A stretch of DNA of 64,000 nucleotides from Ianthella basta (Eukaryota; Porifera; Demospongiae; Verongiida; Ianthellidae). The DNA is taken from positions 1,257,384 to 1,321,383 of the forward strand of contig OZ025886.1 in assembly GCA_964019415.1 (NCBI GenBank). The letters are read 5' to 3'. Positions 1 through 10,990 of this stretch are shown one piece after another; the stretch's first letter is position 1; every line of letters begins with the position of its first letter. The position numbers and the translations under genes were made by a program. The notes beneath the pieces were generated by a model, which was given only the letters and a program-made list of their open reading frames with translations, had not been told where the DNA came from and made no database searches.

Positions 1-2321
1 AATTTCTGTCCCGGGAACACTTGAATTGGTGGTACATTTGCTAAAGAGCAGTTGACTAGGCCACTGGAATTACATGTACAAATCTTTTTTGGCATCGACA
101 TAATCTCACTCTCTTCTGTATAACTGGGAAGATGGAACACTGTATGAAACACTTCAAAGTCATGGGAAGCATTTGGCAAAGTTTGTTGGTAAATACAGGG
201 ACTCATGCTACCCATAAAGAGAGAGTTGCCAGAAACAGCGGCTTTGTTATCTGACATTTTTACTATTGCTTTCAGATCAGCTGCTGATGCAATGTTTCTA
301 GCTGGCATTCCATCAATTCCAACCAATTCAAAAAAACAGACATCAGGTTTAACCCATAGCCACTTGTCTAGAAGTGCCTTGGGTAGATGTGAAGAGGTAC
401 TGGACACAAATATGCCCCCACCAGTGACACCAGCTTTGTTCTGCCGTAAATACAACTGAGTCCCATTCATCAGTATCATTTGTGATTTGCCACCTATAAA
501 GATACCTCCACCATATGGTGCATAGTTTCTGGCTATGGTGTTGGAGCCATTGAAAAGGACATGTGAATCAATCATAGAGAGACCCATGGCAAGATTCCCA
601 CTTATATTATTGCTCACTAAGGTAGCGAAATGAGACCCTCTGTAGCCACTCAGATGAATGACTCCTTTACTTGGATCACCGGCTTCACATTGCTTATTAA
701 TATTCCATTTTCTGCTATAGATTAGGCCATTTTCTTGTGACCATGGGGAAAACTTGTAACCAAAACACCAACAAAATGCAGCACTGTTGCGAGTAAAGGA
801 ATTGTTCCTCAGAACTAGATCAGGGTGATTGTAGGGTCTTTGGTTACAGTCAGTGATCATACTTGTGTTTTCTCCCCACATTTGTACTGCATCAATAATA
901 CTTCCATATTTCGACCCCTTATTGTCTGTAAAAATGTTATCCTCAATAACTATCGGCACCCTACAGTTACAGCTACAAAGGTTCAGCTCGTTTAAGCCAA
1001 TGTAAACTGTTTGTAGGATAACACCAATCCCTTCACTGCTGGCTAGATTCTTGAAAGAATTACCAAATATTAGAACACTTGTAAGTGTCTGGGGACTTGT
1101 GCAAGACAGATTAGGATGCTGGATTGAGTTCCCTATTAGCACTTGCACCTTCACTCCAGAGGCTTTGATGTGCTTAAAGCGCCAATTGTGAAAGAATACT
1201 CGGTTAACCATTCCGTCTACTAGTGAGTTCAGTAATTGAACAGTGACCACTAGAAGAGAGCTGTCAGACAGATGGATTTCCACACCAGATGTTCGGAAGA
1301 AAGTACAGTTAACTATTGTTACATTTGCTAGGAGACAACCGAGTGGTGCTCTTGAGTTAGCTAATCTCCATGGCCACCTGGAGGAATTTGAAGGACCCGA
1401 TTCTTCAGTGGTCTTCACTAGAACAGCATGATGGTCGTAGAGATTCTCCGATTTATGCCTGCCATAGATAGTACGAAAGTAGTGGTCTGATTCAAATGTA
1501 CATCCCGACACTAAGACCTTAACACTCTCAGAAGTCTCAGCTATTCCTGGTGCATGTGAAACAAATACGGCAAAGCTGGGCATTGGGAATGGTTCAGTAG
1601 AGGCTGGTAGCAACTGTGAAGAATGACACTCAATTACTTCAAACTGTCCCCTTGGGTTGTAGACAGTGATTCGACTGTCATAGCCAAATAGGTGCAGGGA
1701 GTTAATGTGTACATCACTGACTGTAACAAATATCCAGGAAGTAGCAACTAGGTTAAAAGGTAGAAACTGATTGCATATTCCAGAAATATTGCCCCTGTGA
1801 AACTTTATGTCAGTACATGAAGAGTTAATGTTGCAAGGCACATTCAGTGTTTTAGAGATATTGCCATATTTCAGCCAAAGTGGCCTTTCCAGAGAGCTAC
1901 TGTTGCCGTATACCACATTGAGGTGCTGGATGGTGATATTTTGTGAGTCAATGAAAAGGAATATGCACAGGTAGTGGGTACAGTTGATAGTGCACTGTGC
2001 TTTCTTCCTCACACATTGCTCATCCCCTGTCAGGACAATGTTGCTGACGCCCCAGAATAGAAGGGGTTGATAGCCGTGATGATTAAAGCTGTGTATTCCT
2101 GGTAGAAAAACAAAAGTGATATTTGACTCACTGACATTGACGTGACCCCACCTGTAAAAGCTGTTTTGCCAGAGGATCTGAATTGTTCCACAGTGAGCTT
2201 TTCCTTGGCAATCCTCTTCACTTGGAGCTACCCAGACAGTGGACCACGATGCTCCTACAGCAATCAAAGCAAGGACGATCATGAGGATCACCAACAGGGA
2301 CAGAAATCTGTCAAATGACAT
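1..2321 (-). CDS. Beta-helix multi-TM receptor-like protein, copy A (3' part off window)
   Basis: Single open frame of 773 codons that starts at the ATG at 2321 and is still open where the window begins (last readable residues FPGQK). The start MSFDRF is shared by all full-length copies and opens a hydrophobic signal peptide. The piece covers the N-terminal half of the ectodomain: short beta-strand/turn repeats with many N-x-S/T sites and the paired GGGIF motifs, ending before the Cys-rich and membrane parts. Family role: secreted-domain plus multi-membrane-segment surface protein; ligand unknown. The loop at about residues 371-388 and the segment CEAGDPSKGVIH resemble copy D, while its 5' flank resembles copy G, so the gene looks like a mosaic. 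I see no break in the visible part. The family is recognised from internal paralogy; function is inferred. Confidence 0.85.
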   Translation of the reverse strand, partial: MSFDRFLSLLVILMIVLALIAVGASWSTVWVAPSEEDCQGKAHCGTIQILWQNSFYRWGHVNVSESNITFVFLPGIHSFNHHGYQPLLFWGVSNIVLTGDEQCVRKKAQCTINCTHYLCIFLFIDSQNITIQHLNVVYGNSSSLERPLWLKYGNISKTLNVPCNINSSCTDIKFHRGNISGICNQFLPFNLVATSWIFVTVSDVHINSLHLFGYDSRITVYNPRGQFEVIECHSSQLLPASTEPFPMPSFAVFVSHAPGIAETSESVKVLVSGCTFESDHYFRTIYGRHKSENLYDHHAVLVKTTEESGPSNSSRWPWRLANSRAPLGCLLANVTIVNCTFFRTSGVEIHLSDSSLLVVTVQLLNSLVDGMVNRVFFHNWRFKHIKASGVKVQVLIGNSIQHPNLSCTSPQTLTSVLIFGNSFKNLASSEGIGVILQTVYIGLNELNLCSCNCRVPIVIEDNIFTDNKGSKYGSIIDAVQMWGENTSMITDCNQRPYNHPDLVLRNNSFTRNSAAFCWCFGYKFSPWSQENGLIYSRKWNINKQCEAGDPSKGVIHLSGYRGSHFATLVSNNISGNLAMGLSMIDSHVLFNGSNTIARNYAPYGGGIFIGGKSQMILMNGTQLYLRQNKAGVTGGGIFVSSTSSHLPKALLDKWLWVKPDVCFFELVGIDGMPARNIASAADLKAIVKMSDNKAAVSGNSLFMGSMSPCIYQQTLPNASHDFEVFHTVFHLPSYTEESEIMSMPKKICTCNSSGLVNCSLANVPPIQVFPGQK

Positions 2322-2754
2322 GATGATATGTTTCTGTCCAAGAATGTGCGGACTGCTCAGGACTACTAGGCACTATTATATGTGACATCTCCATCCAATG
2401 TGAATGTGGCGATGATTAGCTCTCGTTTCTTGAAAGTATTTTGTTATTTGCAATTCAGGTCAACATACTATTGTCTGTTCCTGCTTTGAACATGCTTCGA
2501 GCACATGTTGAAAACTGTCCCTTGTATAGCCCATTGAGTTGTCAATGTGTGCATGAGGTAAGTGAAATAGCAGTGCTCAATTTAATGATGAAAGAGAAAT
2601 TCTATTGTACCTTGGATCAGAGGACTGAACAGTGAACCTTCAACATAGACCGTGTGCAAATGTACGAGATACCTAGGACCATCTGTGTTATGTATGTAAT
2701 CAGTGAGCTCTGAATATATTATCGATAGCCATAGGATAATATTGTGAATTCACA
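2322..2754 (-). promoter_or_regulatory. 5' flank of receptor copy A
   Basis: About 430 bp upstream of the copy A start, alignable by eye with the flanks of copies D, E, F and G. It contains an A/T-rich TATA-like stretch about 50-60 bp from the ATG (plus-strand cactattata at 2371) and a conserved block from about 2510 to 2730 ending near gagctctgaatatatt. It is closest to the flank of copy G. Promoter function is inferred from position and conservation only. Confidence 0.4.
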
Positions 2755-3345
2755 GACTACCCTAGGTTGCCCACCCAGCCACATCCCACAATGCTACACA
2801 CCCTGCCATGCATTTGGAGCACATTCCTTTGTTGCCAATGTTGTTTGGAAGCCTTTCTAGTAGATCAGCCGATGCCCCTGTGCAATTTGCATTCCATAAA
2901 ACTCAAGAAACAAGGGTGTCTAAAAGTGTTTCCTCCAAAAACAAGGGCAAATGTAGGGATGATGCAGTACAGTTTGGTGATGTGTACATGGGAAGATGCA
3001 CAGCTGGAATAGGCATGCAATCTTAATCGCCTGCATGTAGCAGCTCTTTAGCTTGTTACTGCGCACTCACAATTGCATAACAATATGCAGGTGGAGAAAT
3101 AGGGGATGGTAGCAAGACCGCAAGCGCAGCAAAATGTTGCCAGATGTAGGGATGGTGCAAATGTATTCAAAGTCAGCGAATGTTACTGACCTGCATGGGT
3201 TTTGTGTGGACAGGCTGGCCCCCCTCTTTGCATGGACCGGCCCTCCTCCTTGTTCCTACGGTTTTTCCGCCAGTTGGTTTGCCATGCCCTTCAGAGGCAC
3301 ACTGCATCATCCCTACATTTGCTGTTTTTGGAGGAAACATACATC
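2755..3345. repeat. Copy A-specific insertion with long-range inverted repeat
   Basis: Copies D-G continue directly from the conserved flank to the next conserved block; here about 590 bp of unrelated sequence intervenes. The sequence gtttcctccaaaaaca near 2930 is repeated in inverted orientation near 3325, and each is followed inward by gcaaatgtagggatgatgca. This suggests a degenerate non-autonomous DNA transposon or a foldback insertion. I found no transposase and could not define target duplications. Short ORFs here look like chance frames. Confidence 0.4.
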
Positions 3346-3515
3346 TAGCATCAATCGGGTGTGTAGGAGGAGAGTGAGAGGAGGTCTGAGGTTGCAATGC
3401 ATGTAGATAGTGACTTCTGTTGGTAGACAGACTGTGACTATGTGAAATGTGCTTTGTGTGAGTTTGAGAATATGTACTTTCTTGCTTAAGTCTTCAACGC
3501 CCTCTGTAATGCAGA
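3346..3515 (-). repeat. Conserved intergenic block 'SYTPDA', copy in the A unit
   Basis: One of nine copies of a roughly 190-bp block found upstream of receptor genes. Read on the minus strand it gives exon-like peptide pieces ending in LLSLSSYTPDA. This copy has the short form, lacking about 8 bp next to the gaggtct motif. It joins abruptly to sequence normally found upstream of the divergent receptor remnant (compare 8580), which indicates an old rearrangement. Confidence 0.5.
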
Positions 3516-4336
3516 ATGTGCATAGCTATTGTGTGTGATTACTAGCTATTTAAGTTAGCACAGTTCAAATGTCAATGTCATTGGAAGAGAGTGCACTGAT
3601 TACAGCACAATTGAGACACTGGTGCATTGAGTGAACAGTGATACACAATGGGATTGTTCCCATTGTCCTATTGAATGAGCAAGTAGCCAATTTGACTGTG
3701 CATGTACTACAATTATATACTGTACTTGGCCTGCTTCATGACATGCACGTGCAGGGACTGCACCCTATACATGTTTGGAGCCTACTAATGCCCACTCACT
3801 CAAGACAAGCTTAAGAGCATTTGACATGAATTGGTTTGCATATTACTGCATAAATCTTTTATAGGCATGTACAGACAACTGAGCATATTTGCATGTGTGT
3901 TTTAGTAATGAGTGGCATAGTTGTACAATTAAACTATTTAATGTTGCATTAATTTATCATAGAGGCTTGGTCCAATTGTAATCACATACTGAGCAGGACA
4001 TTGTCATCTGCTACATTTGCTATATTCCATTCTTTTGTTAAAACAGTAAAAATTTATGAGTCAATACAGCAAATGACAATGATATATATAATAAAAAGAG
4101 TTGAAGAGTTAAAAGAGAGTTGTTCTTTATTAGTGTCACCATGGTACATAGACCATCTTCATCATCAACTGAATGGTGCAGACAGAACTATGGTATATGG
4201 ATATGCTAGACTTCCTGTTTTATTGTTTTATTGATTTAGGTCCCCCATTCATACCAGCCTTGTGCTGAAGGGACAACCTTAATAATAATAACGCAATAAC
4301 ATAACATAATAATTGCAGAACCTGATGTTAATGTAC
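3516..4336. other. Non-coding duplicated segment (copy of 8585-9180)
   Basis: No gene seen. The left part (about 3516-4165) parallels 8585-9175 and 54760-55350, which lie upstream of the divergent receptor remnants. Here the remnant itself is missing, so only its flank is left. The final 170 bp is A/T-rich and runs up to the broken 3' end of copy B. Confidence 0.5.
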
Positions 4337-7300
4337 TTATTTGAGAAGGAGCTCTATCAGAGCTACACACAGGGACAGTGATATGAACACCTCTGCACTG
4401 TCTGGTAGGTACGAAATACACAGGAACAGAGCAGTGAGGTTGACCAAGAACGAGATGTCCAGGTAGTTGGCCACTGTCTTGCCGTTCTCTTCACTGCTGC
4501 ACCACTCGTCCACTAGGCGGTGGGTGAATTGGTCAAAGCGCAGATGTCGGAAAGGCTTCAAAAGTGACTGCACAGCCGCCAGACTCAAGGAGAAGCAAGC
4601 AGTGACTAGCCACACAACTTCTGGCTTCACAGTCACCTTCAGCAAGAGGAGGACAGTCCTCATGACAAGACGAAAACCAATCCAAAAGCCCCATCGAAAG
4701 CGGTACGAACTGTGGAAAGTGTCAAGAAAGTTCATGTACCATCGATTACTGATGCATCTTCGGAAGAGATCTCCAATGACTGCTATCAGTGTTATTGGTA
4801 TCAGAAGTCCAAAGAGGATCACTAAAGCCAGACATGCAAGTATGATGTGTTTGGTGCTGCTGAAGTACTTAAGACTTCCATCCAACAGCCACACAGGTGT
4901 GCATCCTCCATCAGTGCTGCTGCACAGCTGAGCAAACAGCAGACTCTTCAAGACAGAGTCAAACAGCATGGTATAGGAGAGGAGGATGACTGTAGCCAGA
5001 ACGGGGGTGATCCTGGGACCAATCAGCTTGTTGATCCTGTGCATGTTGATGCACTTTGACACCATCACAATGAGGACCACCAGTGAGATGAGGTAGAGGG
5101 GAAAGACAAAACTGAGGATGGTCTTTGCAAATTCATCCATCCCATCAAACAGGCACATCTCAATCCCCACTCTGAAGTTGAGCAATGAGATCACAACAAA
5201 CGGGAAGCTGTTTGAATGTAGCAGAAGGTCACTGTTGATGCTGATGATGTTGAGGTACAAGAGGAGCCCATTGATGGCGCGAGCAGAGACAGTCCAGTTG
5301 AAGACACAAATGAAGACAATCACCAGTGGACCAGCAACCAGATACACCACAGCCACAAGGATCCCATAATTGGAGCAGGTCTTACAGTTGTATGACCCCA
5401 ACACCACACTCTGCCCTTCAGGGCACTCTCCACAGAGTGTTCCCACTCGGCCATGAAGACACTGCTGTGTCAGGTTGGACAGGAACACTTCTTTGGATGT
5501 GTATGTATCTCTGCAGTAGGATGGCAGGCAGGAGTCACTGAAGAGCAGGCTAGTGTTGTCAGTGCCAGTTCCTATCCAGTTTCGTGGTGGTAGACCAAAT
5601 GATAAGGTATCAAAGTGACAAGTGATGTGGTTGTCTTCTAGGACTCTGTGGCATTTGCATAATTGTTCAGAACTTTCGTTAATCATGCTGTATCCATGTG
5701 GGCAATGGTCCAACACAGTCATGCGCATGGAAAACAACGATTTCCACTTACTAGCTTCATAAGGCGTATTGTCCAGCATTGGAAGAGAAAGTATGATGAA
5801 ATAGTAACCTGCTGTAATCTTAGCTATTGATTCTCCTTTGATTGTTATCATATTACATTCATTGGCAATTCTTGTATTGTATCTCAAGAGGGCTGTCCCC
5901 GTACTCACAATAGTGTCTATGTATCCGATAGTATGCGTTTGAAGGTATTTGAGGTACGATTGATAGCTAAGTGATAATACGAACAAGGTTAGATCTCCAC
6001 TCAAGATGATGTCAGCCTCTCCCACAACCGTCAACCACAGGTCTAATTTCTGTCCCGGGAACACTTGAATTGGTGGTACATCTGCTAAAGAGCAGCTGAC
6101 TAGGCCACTGGAATTACATGTACAAATCTTCATTGGCATCGACGAAATCTCCCTCTCTTCTGTATAACTGGGAAGATGGAACACCGTATGAAACACTTCA
6201 AAGTCATGGGAAGCATTCTGCAAAGTTTGTTGGTGAATACAGGGACTCATGCTACCCATAAAGAGAGAGCTGCCAGAAACAGCAGCTTTGTTGTCCGACA
6301 TTTTTACTACCACTTTCAGATAAGCTGCTGATGTAATGTTTCTAGCTGGCATTCCATCAATTCCAACCAAGTCAAAAAAACAGACATTAGGTAAAACCCT
6401 CTTGTCTGAATATGCCTTGGGCAGTTGTGAAGAGGTACTGGACACAAATATGCCCCCACCAGTGAAATCAGCTTCGTTCTGCCTTAAAAGTAACTTAGTC
6501 CCATTCATCAGTATCATTTGTGATTTGCCACCTATAAAGATACCTCCGCCATATGGTGCATAATTTCTGGCTATGGTGTTGGAGCCATTGAAAAGGACAT
6601 GTGAATCAATCATAGAGAGACCCATGACACGATTCTTATGTATATTATTGCTCACTAAGGCAGCAAAATGAGACCTTCTGTAGCCACTCAGATGAATGAT
6701 TCCTTTTCTTGGACCATAGGCGTCACATCCCTCCTCTGTATTCCATATGCTGCTATAGATAAGGCCATTTACATGTGGTAAAGTGAAAACACGATGACCA
6801 AGACACTGTGAAGGTACAGCAATGTTGTCAGTAAAGGTATTTTTCCTCAGAACTAGATCAGGGTGGTTGTAGGGTCTTTGGTTACAGTCAGTGATCATAC
6901 TTGTGTTTTCTCCCCACATTTGTACTGCATCAATAATATTTCCGTATCTCAACCCCAAATTGTGTGCAAAAATGTTATCCTCAATAACTATTGGCACCCT
7001 ACAGTTACAGCTATAAAGGTTCAGCTTATATAGGCCAATGTACACTGTTTGCAGGGTAACACCAATCCCTTCACTGCTGGCTAGATTCTTGAAAGAATTA
7101 CCTAATATTAGAACACTCTGGGAGCTTGTGCAAGACAGATTAGGATGCTGGATTGAGTTCCCTATTAGCACTTGCACCTTCACTCCAGAGCCTTTGAAGA
7201 AGTGGTTATAGCCCCAATAGTAAAAGCCAAACCCGTCTACCATTCCATCTACTAGTGAGTTCAGTAATTGAACAGTGACCACTAGAAGAGAGCTGTCAGA

Positions 7301-7567
7301 CAGATGGATTTCCACACCAGATGTTCGAAGGAAAGTACAGTTAACTATTGTTACATTTGCCAAAAGACAGCCGAGTGGTGTTCTTGAGTTAGCTAATCTC
7401 CATGGCCACCTGGAGGAGGAAGGGCCCAGTTCTTCAGTGGTCTTCACTAGAACAGCATGATGGTTGTAGAATTTGTCTGATATGTGCCAGTCATAGATGG
7501 ACTTATTAGGAAAGTAGTGAACCTTCAACATAGACCGTGTGCAAATGTACGAGATACCTAGGACCAT
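4337..7567 (-). pseudogene. Receptor copy B, truncated at both ends but with an open frame
   Basis: An open frame of 1,076 codons matches residues of about 280-1339 of the 1,424-residue family. It keeps most of the ectodomain, the Cys-rich module (LCGECPEGQ) and most membrane segments. The first 14 or so codons come from intergenic DNA: at 7516 the coding sequence aaagtagtg runs into gaaccttcaacatag, which belongs to the upstream block. Relative to copy G about 1.15 kb is missing, covering the signal peptide, first 280 codons and promoter; the junction shares AGTG. The 3' end is also cut, reading LLLK and a stop at 4337 instead of LLLILAYHLVE and the tail. It is the closest relative of copy G, sharing the loop around HTIGYIDTIVSTG. 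With no signal peptide, tail or usual promoter it is probably non-functional, yet the frame is undamaged, so loss must be recent. Confidence 0.8.
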
Positions 7568-7620
7568 CTGTGTTACGTATGTAATCAGTGAGCTCTGAAT
7601 ATATTATCGATATGCGATAT
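7516..7620 (-). repeat. Partial receptor 5'-flank block fused to copy B
   Basis: Matches the conserved block that normally ends 280-400 bp upstream of a receptor start (compare 2633-2735 and 53683-53785). Here it directly abuts receptor codon 280, marking the deletion junction. Confidence 0.6.
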
Positions 7621-7689
7621 TACACTGTACTTAATAATGTATGACATTGTATATGTTACATATATACTGCTTACTCGCTGTATACTGTA

Positions 7690-7969
7690 CCACTAGCATC
7701 AGGTGTGTAGGAGGAGAGTGAGAGGAGGTCTTCATCAGAGAGGTTGTGATGCACGTAGATAGTGACTTCTCTTGGTAGACGAACTGTGACTATGTGAAAA
7801 GTGCTTATGTGAGTTTGAGGATGGTTTCTTGATTAAGTCTTCCACACCCTCAGTATTGCATATACATGCATGCATGTTCCTTGTAATAGTACAAACAATA
7901 CAAAAATAATCTTCTACAATGCATGAATAGCTTCCACATGTGTCTGCTATTGCATCAATTAAACCATCC
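7690..7969 (-). repeat. Conserved intergenic block 'SYTPDA', B unit
   Basis: Long form of the repeated block, including cttcatcagagagg. It continues through a stretch ending in caggagactctcatt, which is the first 15 bp of the exon-like piece that is intact at 23712, 32254 and 47426. Immediately after that the divergent receptor remnant begins, so the exon was cut here. Confidence 0.5.
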
Positions 7970-8592
7970 CTACAGGAGACTCTCATTCCAGGAAGTCATT
8001 CTGGCAGAATAATAAGATGGCACTTTGCAAAGGTCACTCATATTTCTAAAGATGGCAAGATGTAATATGCGATGATGTGAGGTCATATGCAGATAGCTAC
8101 TGTTGCTGTATACCACAGTGAGGTGTTGGATGGTGATATTATGTGACTCAGTGAAATGGAAGGCACACAGGTTATAGTCAGAACATTTGATAGTGCACTG
8201 TGCTTCCTTCCTCACACATTGCTCATCCCCTGTTAGAACGATGTTGCTAACATCTTCAAATGTAACCAAACTAGAGGTAGGGAAACTTTGCACTCCAGGC
8301 AGAAAGACCCAAGTAATATTTGACTCATTGATGTAGTTTGCAGTGACACTGTAGGTATGAAAGGATGATTTGAATCAGTAGACCAGGTTTTCAAGATCCT
8401 CTTCAGAACCTTGGGCATCAGAAAACCTGATGCCCAAGGTTCTGAAGAGGATCTTTCTTGGCACTCTCCTTCAGTTAGAGCTACCCATACTTTGGACCAA
8501 GATGCTCCTACCACAGCCAGAAGCAGGGTGAGGCTCGCCCACAGGGTCAGAAATCTGCCAAGTGACATTGTCGTCTGTCCCAGAGTGTGCAT
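7970..8592 (-). pseudogene. Divergent receptor N-terminal remnant (B unit)
   Basis: Two overlapping minus-strand frames together match the first 150 or so residues of the receptor family. The start at 8568 reads MSLGRFLTLWASL, then KVWVALTEGECQE, equivalent to the signal peptide and TVWVAPSEEDCQG. A second frame carries VSNIVLTGDEQCVRKEAQC and HNITIQHLTVVYS. A perfect hairpin (8393-8455) sits between them, the frame changes there and the frame carrying the downstream part also has a TGA. The rest of the gene is absent. This subtype is clearly older than the main array (roughly 50-60% similar by eye). It is duplicated almost unchanged at 54140-54766, so it was already broken before the segmental duplication. 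Confidence 0.75.
8393..8455. repeat. Perfect 29-bp inverted repeat (hairpin, 5-nt loop)
   Basis: Left arm 8393-8421 (aagatcctcttcagaacctt...) is exactly complementary to the right arm 8427-8455, with loop aaaac. It lies inside the coding part of the divergent receptor remnant and is absent from all intact receptors. The same hairpin is at 54567-54629. Confidence 0.9.
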
Positions 8593-10369
8593 AGCTATTG
8601 TGTGTGATTACTAGCTATTTAAGTTAGCACAGTTCAAATGTCAATGTCATTGGAAGAGAGTGTACTGATTACAGCACAATTGAGACATTGGTGCATGGAG
8701 TGAACAGTGATACACAATGGTATTGTTCCCATTGTCCTATATTGAATGGGCGAGTAACCAATTTGACTGTGCATGTAATTATACTGTACCCTATACATGT
8801 TTGGAGCCTACTAATGCCCACTCACCCAAGACTAGCTTAAGAACATTTGACATGAATTGGTTTGCGTACTACTGCATATATTTATTATAGGCATGTACAG
8901 ACAACTGAGCATATTTGCATGTGTGTTTTAGTAATGAGTGTCACAGTTGTATAATTAATCTATTCAATGTTGCAGTATCATAGAGGCTTGGTCCAATTGT
9001 AATCACATACTGAGCAGGACTTTGTCATCTGCTACATTTGCTATATTCCATTCTTTAATTAAAACAGTAAAAATTTATGAGTCAATACAGCAAATGACAA
9101 TGATATTATAATAGAAAGAGTTGAAGAGTTGAAAGAGAGTTGTCTTTTTCTAGCGTCACCATGGTACATAGACCATCTTTTTTAGCATTTCTAGTGATGT
9201 CACTGATTAGTCAGTGCCCGGTGTGGGAGTTTCAAAGGAGGCTCTGGATAGAACCCACCCACATTGGGATAAAACGAGGGAATGGATCAGTTACTGTTGG
9301 CGGTGACCAGTGACCCGGCTGCTAAAGGGTTGGCTAAAGACCTGGAAGCTGCCGGTGCTGGTCCGGTTCACTGCCATGCATTATTCCCTTCCCCCCATTA
9401 TATTCATTGCACAAAACTGTTTGAGAGTAAATACTGTTCTTCAACACATTCCCTTGGTAATCACCTTACACCACTTTTTTCTCATGAAGGCATTACGTAG
9501 CTACCTTTGTCAACCTAGACCTCTATAGTGTCTATCCACATTGGGAGGTTCATCACTATAATTGTAGCAAATGGACCTTCATTCTATATGTCATCGTGAC
9601 ACAGACGGGATTAATCTGAGATCTATACAGTGAATACATAGGGTGGTGTGTGGTTGTCAGTGCTTCCTCCATCAAGAAGGAGATTTGGGTACACATGTCA
9701 ACATATTATAGTCTATCCATGCTTTGAATTAATGTTGAAATTGTCCTCTACATGTATATACATGTTTATTGTGTACAGCGAGTGATACAACAGCTATATA
9801 GCTAGTGATCTGTTTAATGATTCTGAAAGGAACCTTCTATTGTGCCCTTGAAAGACTTATACAATTGACCTTGAACATGAAATTGCATTGATTTGATAGA
9901 GGCTCATACAATGACTCATGATCCAATGAAACTGCATTTGACATGCACATAGGCTATGTATACCATGGTGTGCAAGCAGAATACTGTATGTATATATACA
10001 TGTGCTCTAGTTTATTGGGACCCCATACATTTGTTTGTGTGAATGTGCATGACTGTGTAGCTATACAGTGCATGTGTAAGAGCCTTTCACCGGTGGACTC
10101 CAATCCTGTGCTGTATGCTATTGCTATAGGGTACACAACTGCATGTTTAGGATGCAATGTACAAAGCATGGACACTAGAGAACTCACACAAAGTCATTAT
10201 ACCTCCCTTGCAATCACTGAAAGATGGAAGCATGTCCCGTTGATGATATGTTACATGAATGTCATTATACTTATTATCTAATGAACAACACAGCTACATA
10301 TGGTACTGTGTTAGAGGTGGTCACAGTACCGTAATAATTGAAGAATAGATCTCATTACTTCATTTACTA
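8593..10369. other. Non-coding region upstream of the GH31 fragment
   Basis: No convincing gene. It is shared with 54767-56450. The short plus-strand ORFs near 9282-9530 are similar in both copies but have no recognisable family. A stretch near 9697-9900 (tgtcaacatattatagtctatcc...) is a diverged relative of the receptor 5'-flank block. Confidence 0.45.
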
Positions 10370-10990
10370 TCCTACATACCTCGCTGAATGGTGTGTACAT
10401 GCAAACTGCACCTCCTTCACAGTTTATGTATACACTAATAACCATTAGCATGTCTGCAACTGCATCTGCTGTATATGTCTCACCCTATATAGCTAGCTCA
10501 TGCAATGGAAGCAAATGCAGCAGTAGTGATGGCCTGTCCTGCTATCCCTCATATACTGTACTTCTTGCCCTGATTGCACTTACCATTGATCTAACTTTAC
10601 TGGTACAACTAGGAAGGCATGAATGCACATGTGATGATAAAGACGTCATGGCAATATGGCTGCTGAAATGAGTAACTGCAGGCTACGTAGACATTGCTTG
10701 TTGTTTGCGACTGTTTCGTTTTCAGGATTACTTCTCTTGATCCTGTGCCCTTGTGCATCAGAAGCCTTCGACGTGTGTGATTCTGTCGCCACCAGATTCC
10801 CATGTGGTAGGCATGGTGACCAGCGCTACATATGCAGACACCAAGTGGTGCATAGCTATGGCCTCCTAATGCTTGAATGACAGTGTACGCTATAGTTAGT
10901 TAAAGTGCATTACTTTCATGTCACAGAGCTTGTCAGTGATGGTGAAGTCAGATGCTCTCAGTGTGATGTCCTTGTCAACATGCTTTGTTT
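10370..10990 (+). pseudogene. Tandem duplicate of GH31 promoter, exon 1 and exon 2 (degenerate)
   Basis: The signal-peptide exon is repeated at 10656-10806 (MAAEMSNCRLRRHCLLF..., ending CDSVATRFPC with a GT donor). An exon 2-like piece follows at 10927, reading ELVSDGEVRCSQC and then losing the trefoil GCCW. The flanking A/T-rich and CTGCATCTGC sequence is repeated as well, so a unit of about 1.2 kb was duplicated in tandem. The downstream copy (11926 onward) keeps the complete trefoil and is the better gene start. The same arrangement is at 56450-57060. Confidence 0.65.

Noticed and set aside
2767-3406. Several 60-90 codon ORFs in the copy A upstream insertion
   Set aside because: Overlapping frames on both strands without splice context, conserved counterpart or recognisable motif.
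4467-4931. Plus-strand ORF of 154 codons inside a receptor gene, repeated in copies E (25628) and G (49481), with 70- and 83-codon neighbours
   Set aside because: It is the antisense shadow of the highly conserved membrane core. It recurs because the sense protein is conserved, has no upstream signals and contains no recognisable domain.
9282-9528. Two 72-codon overlapping ORFs, also at 55458-55704
   Set aside because: Both frames change between the two duplicates at about the same rate, and neither resembles a known family. Conservation is explained by the segmental duplication.
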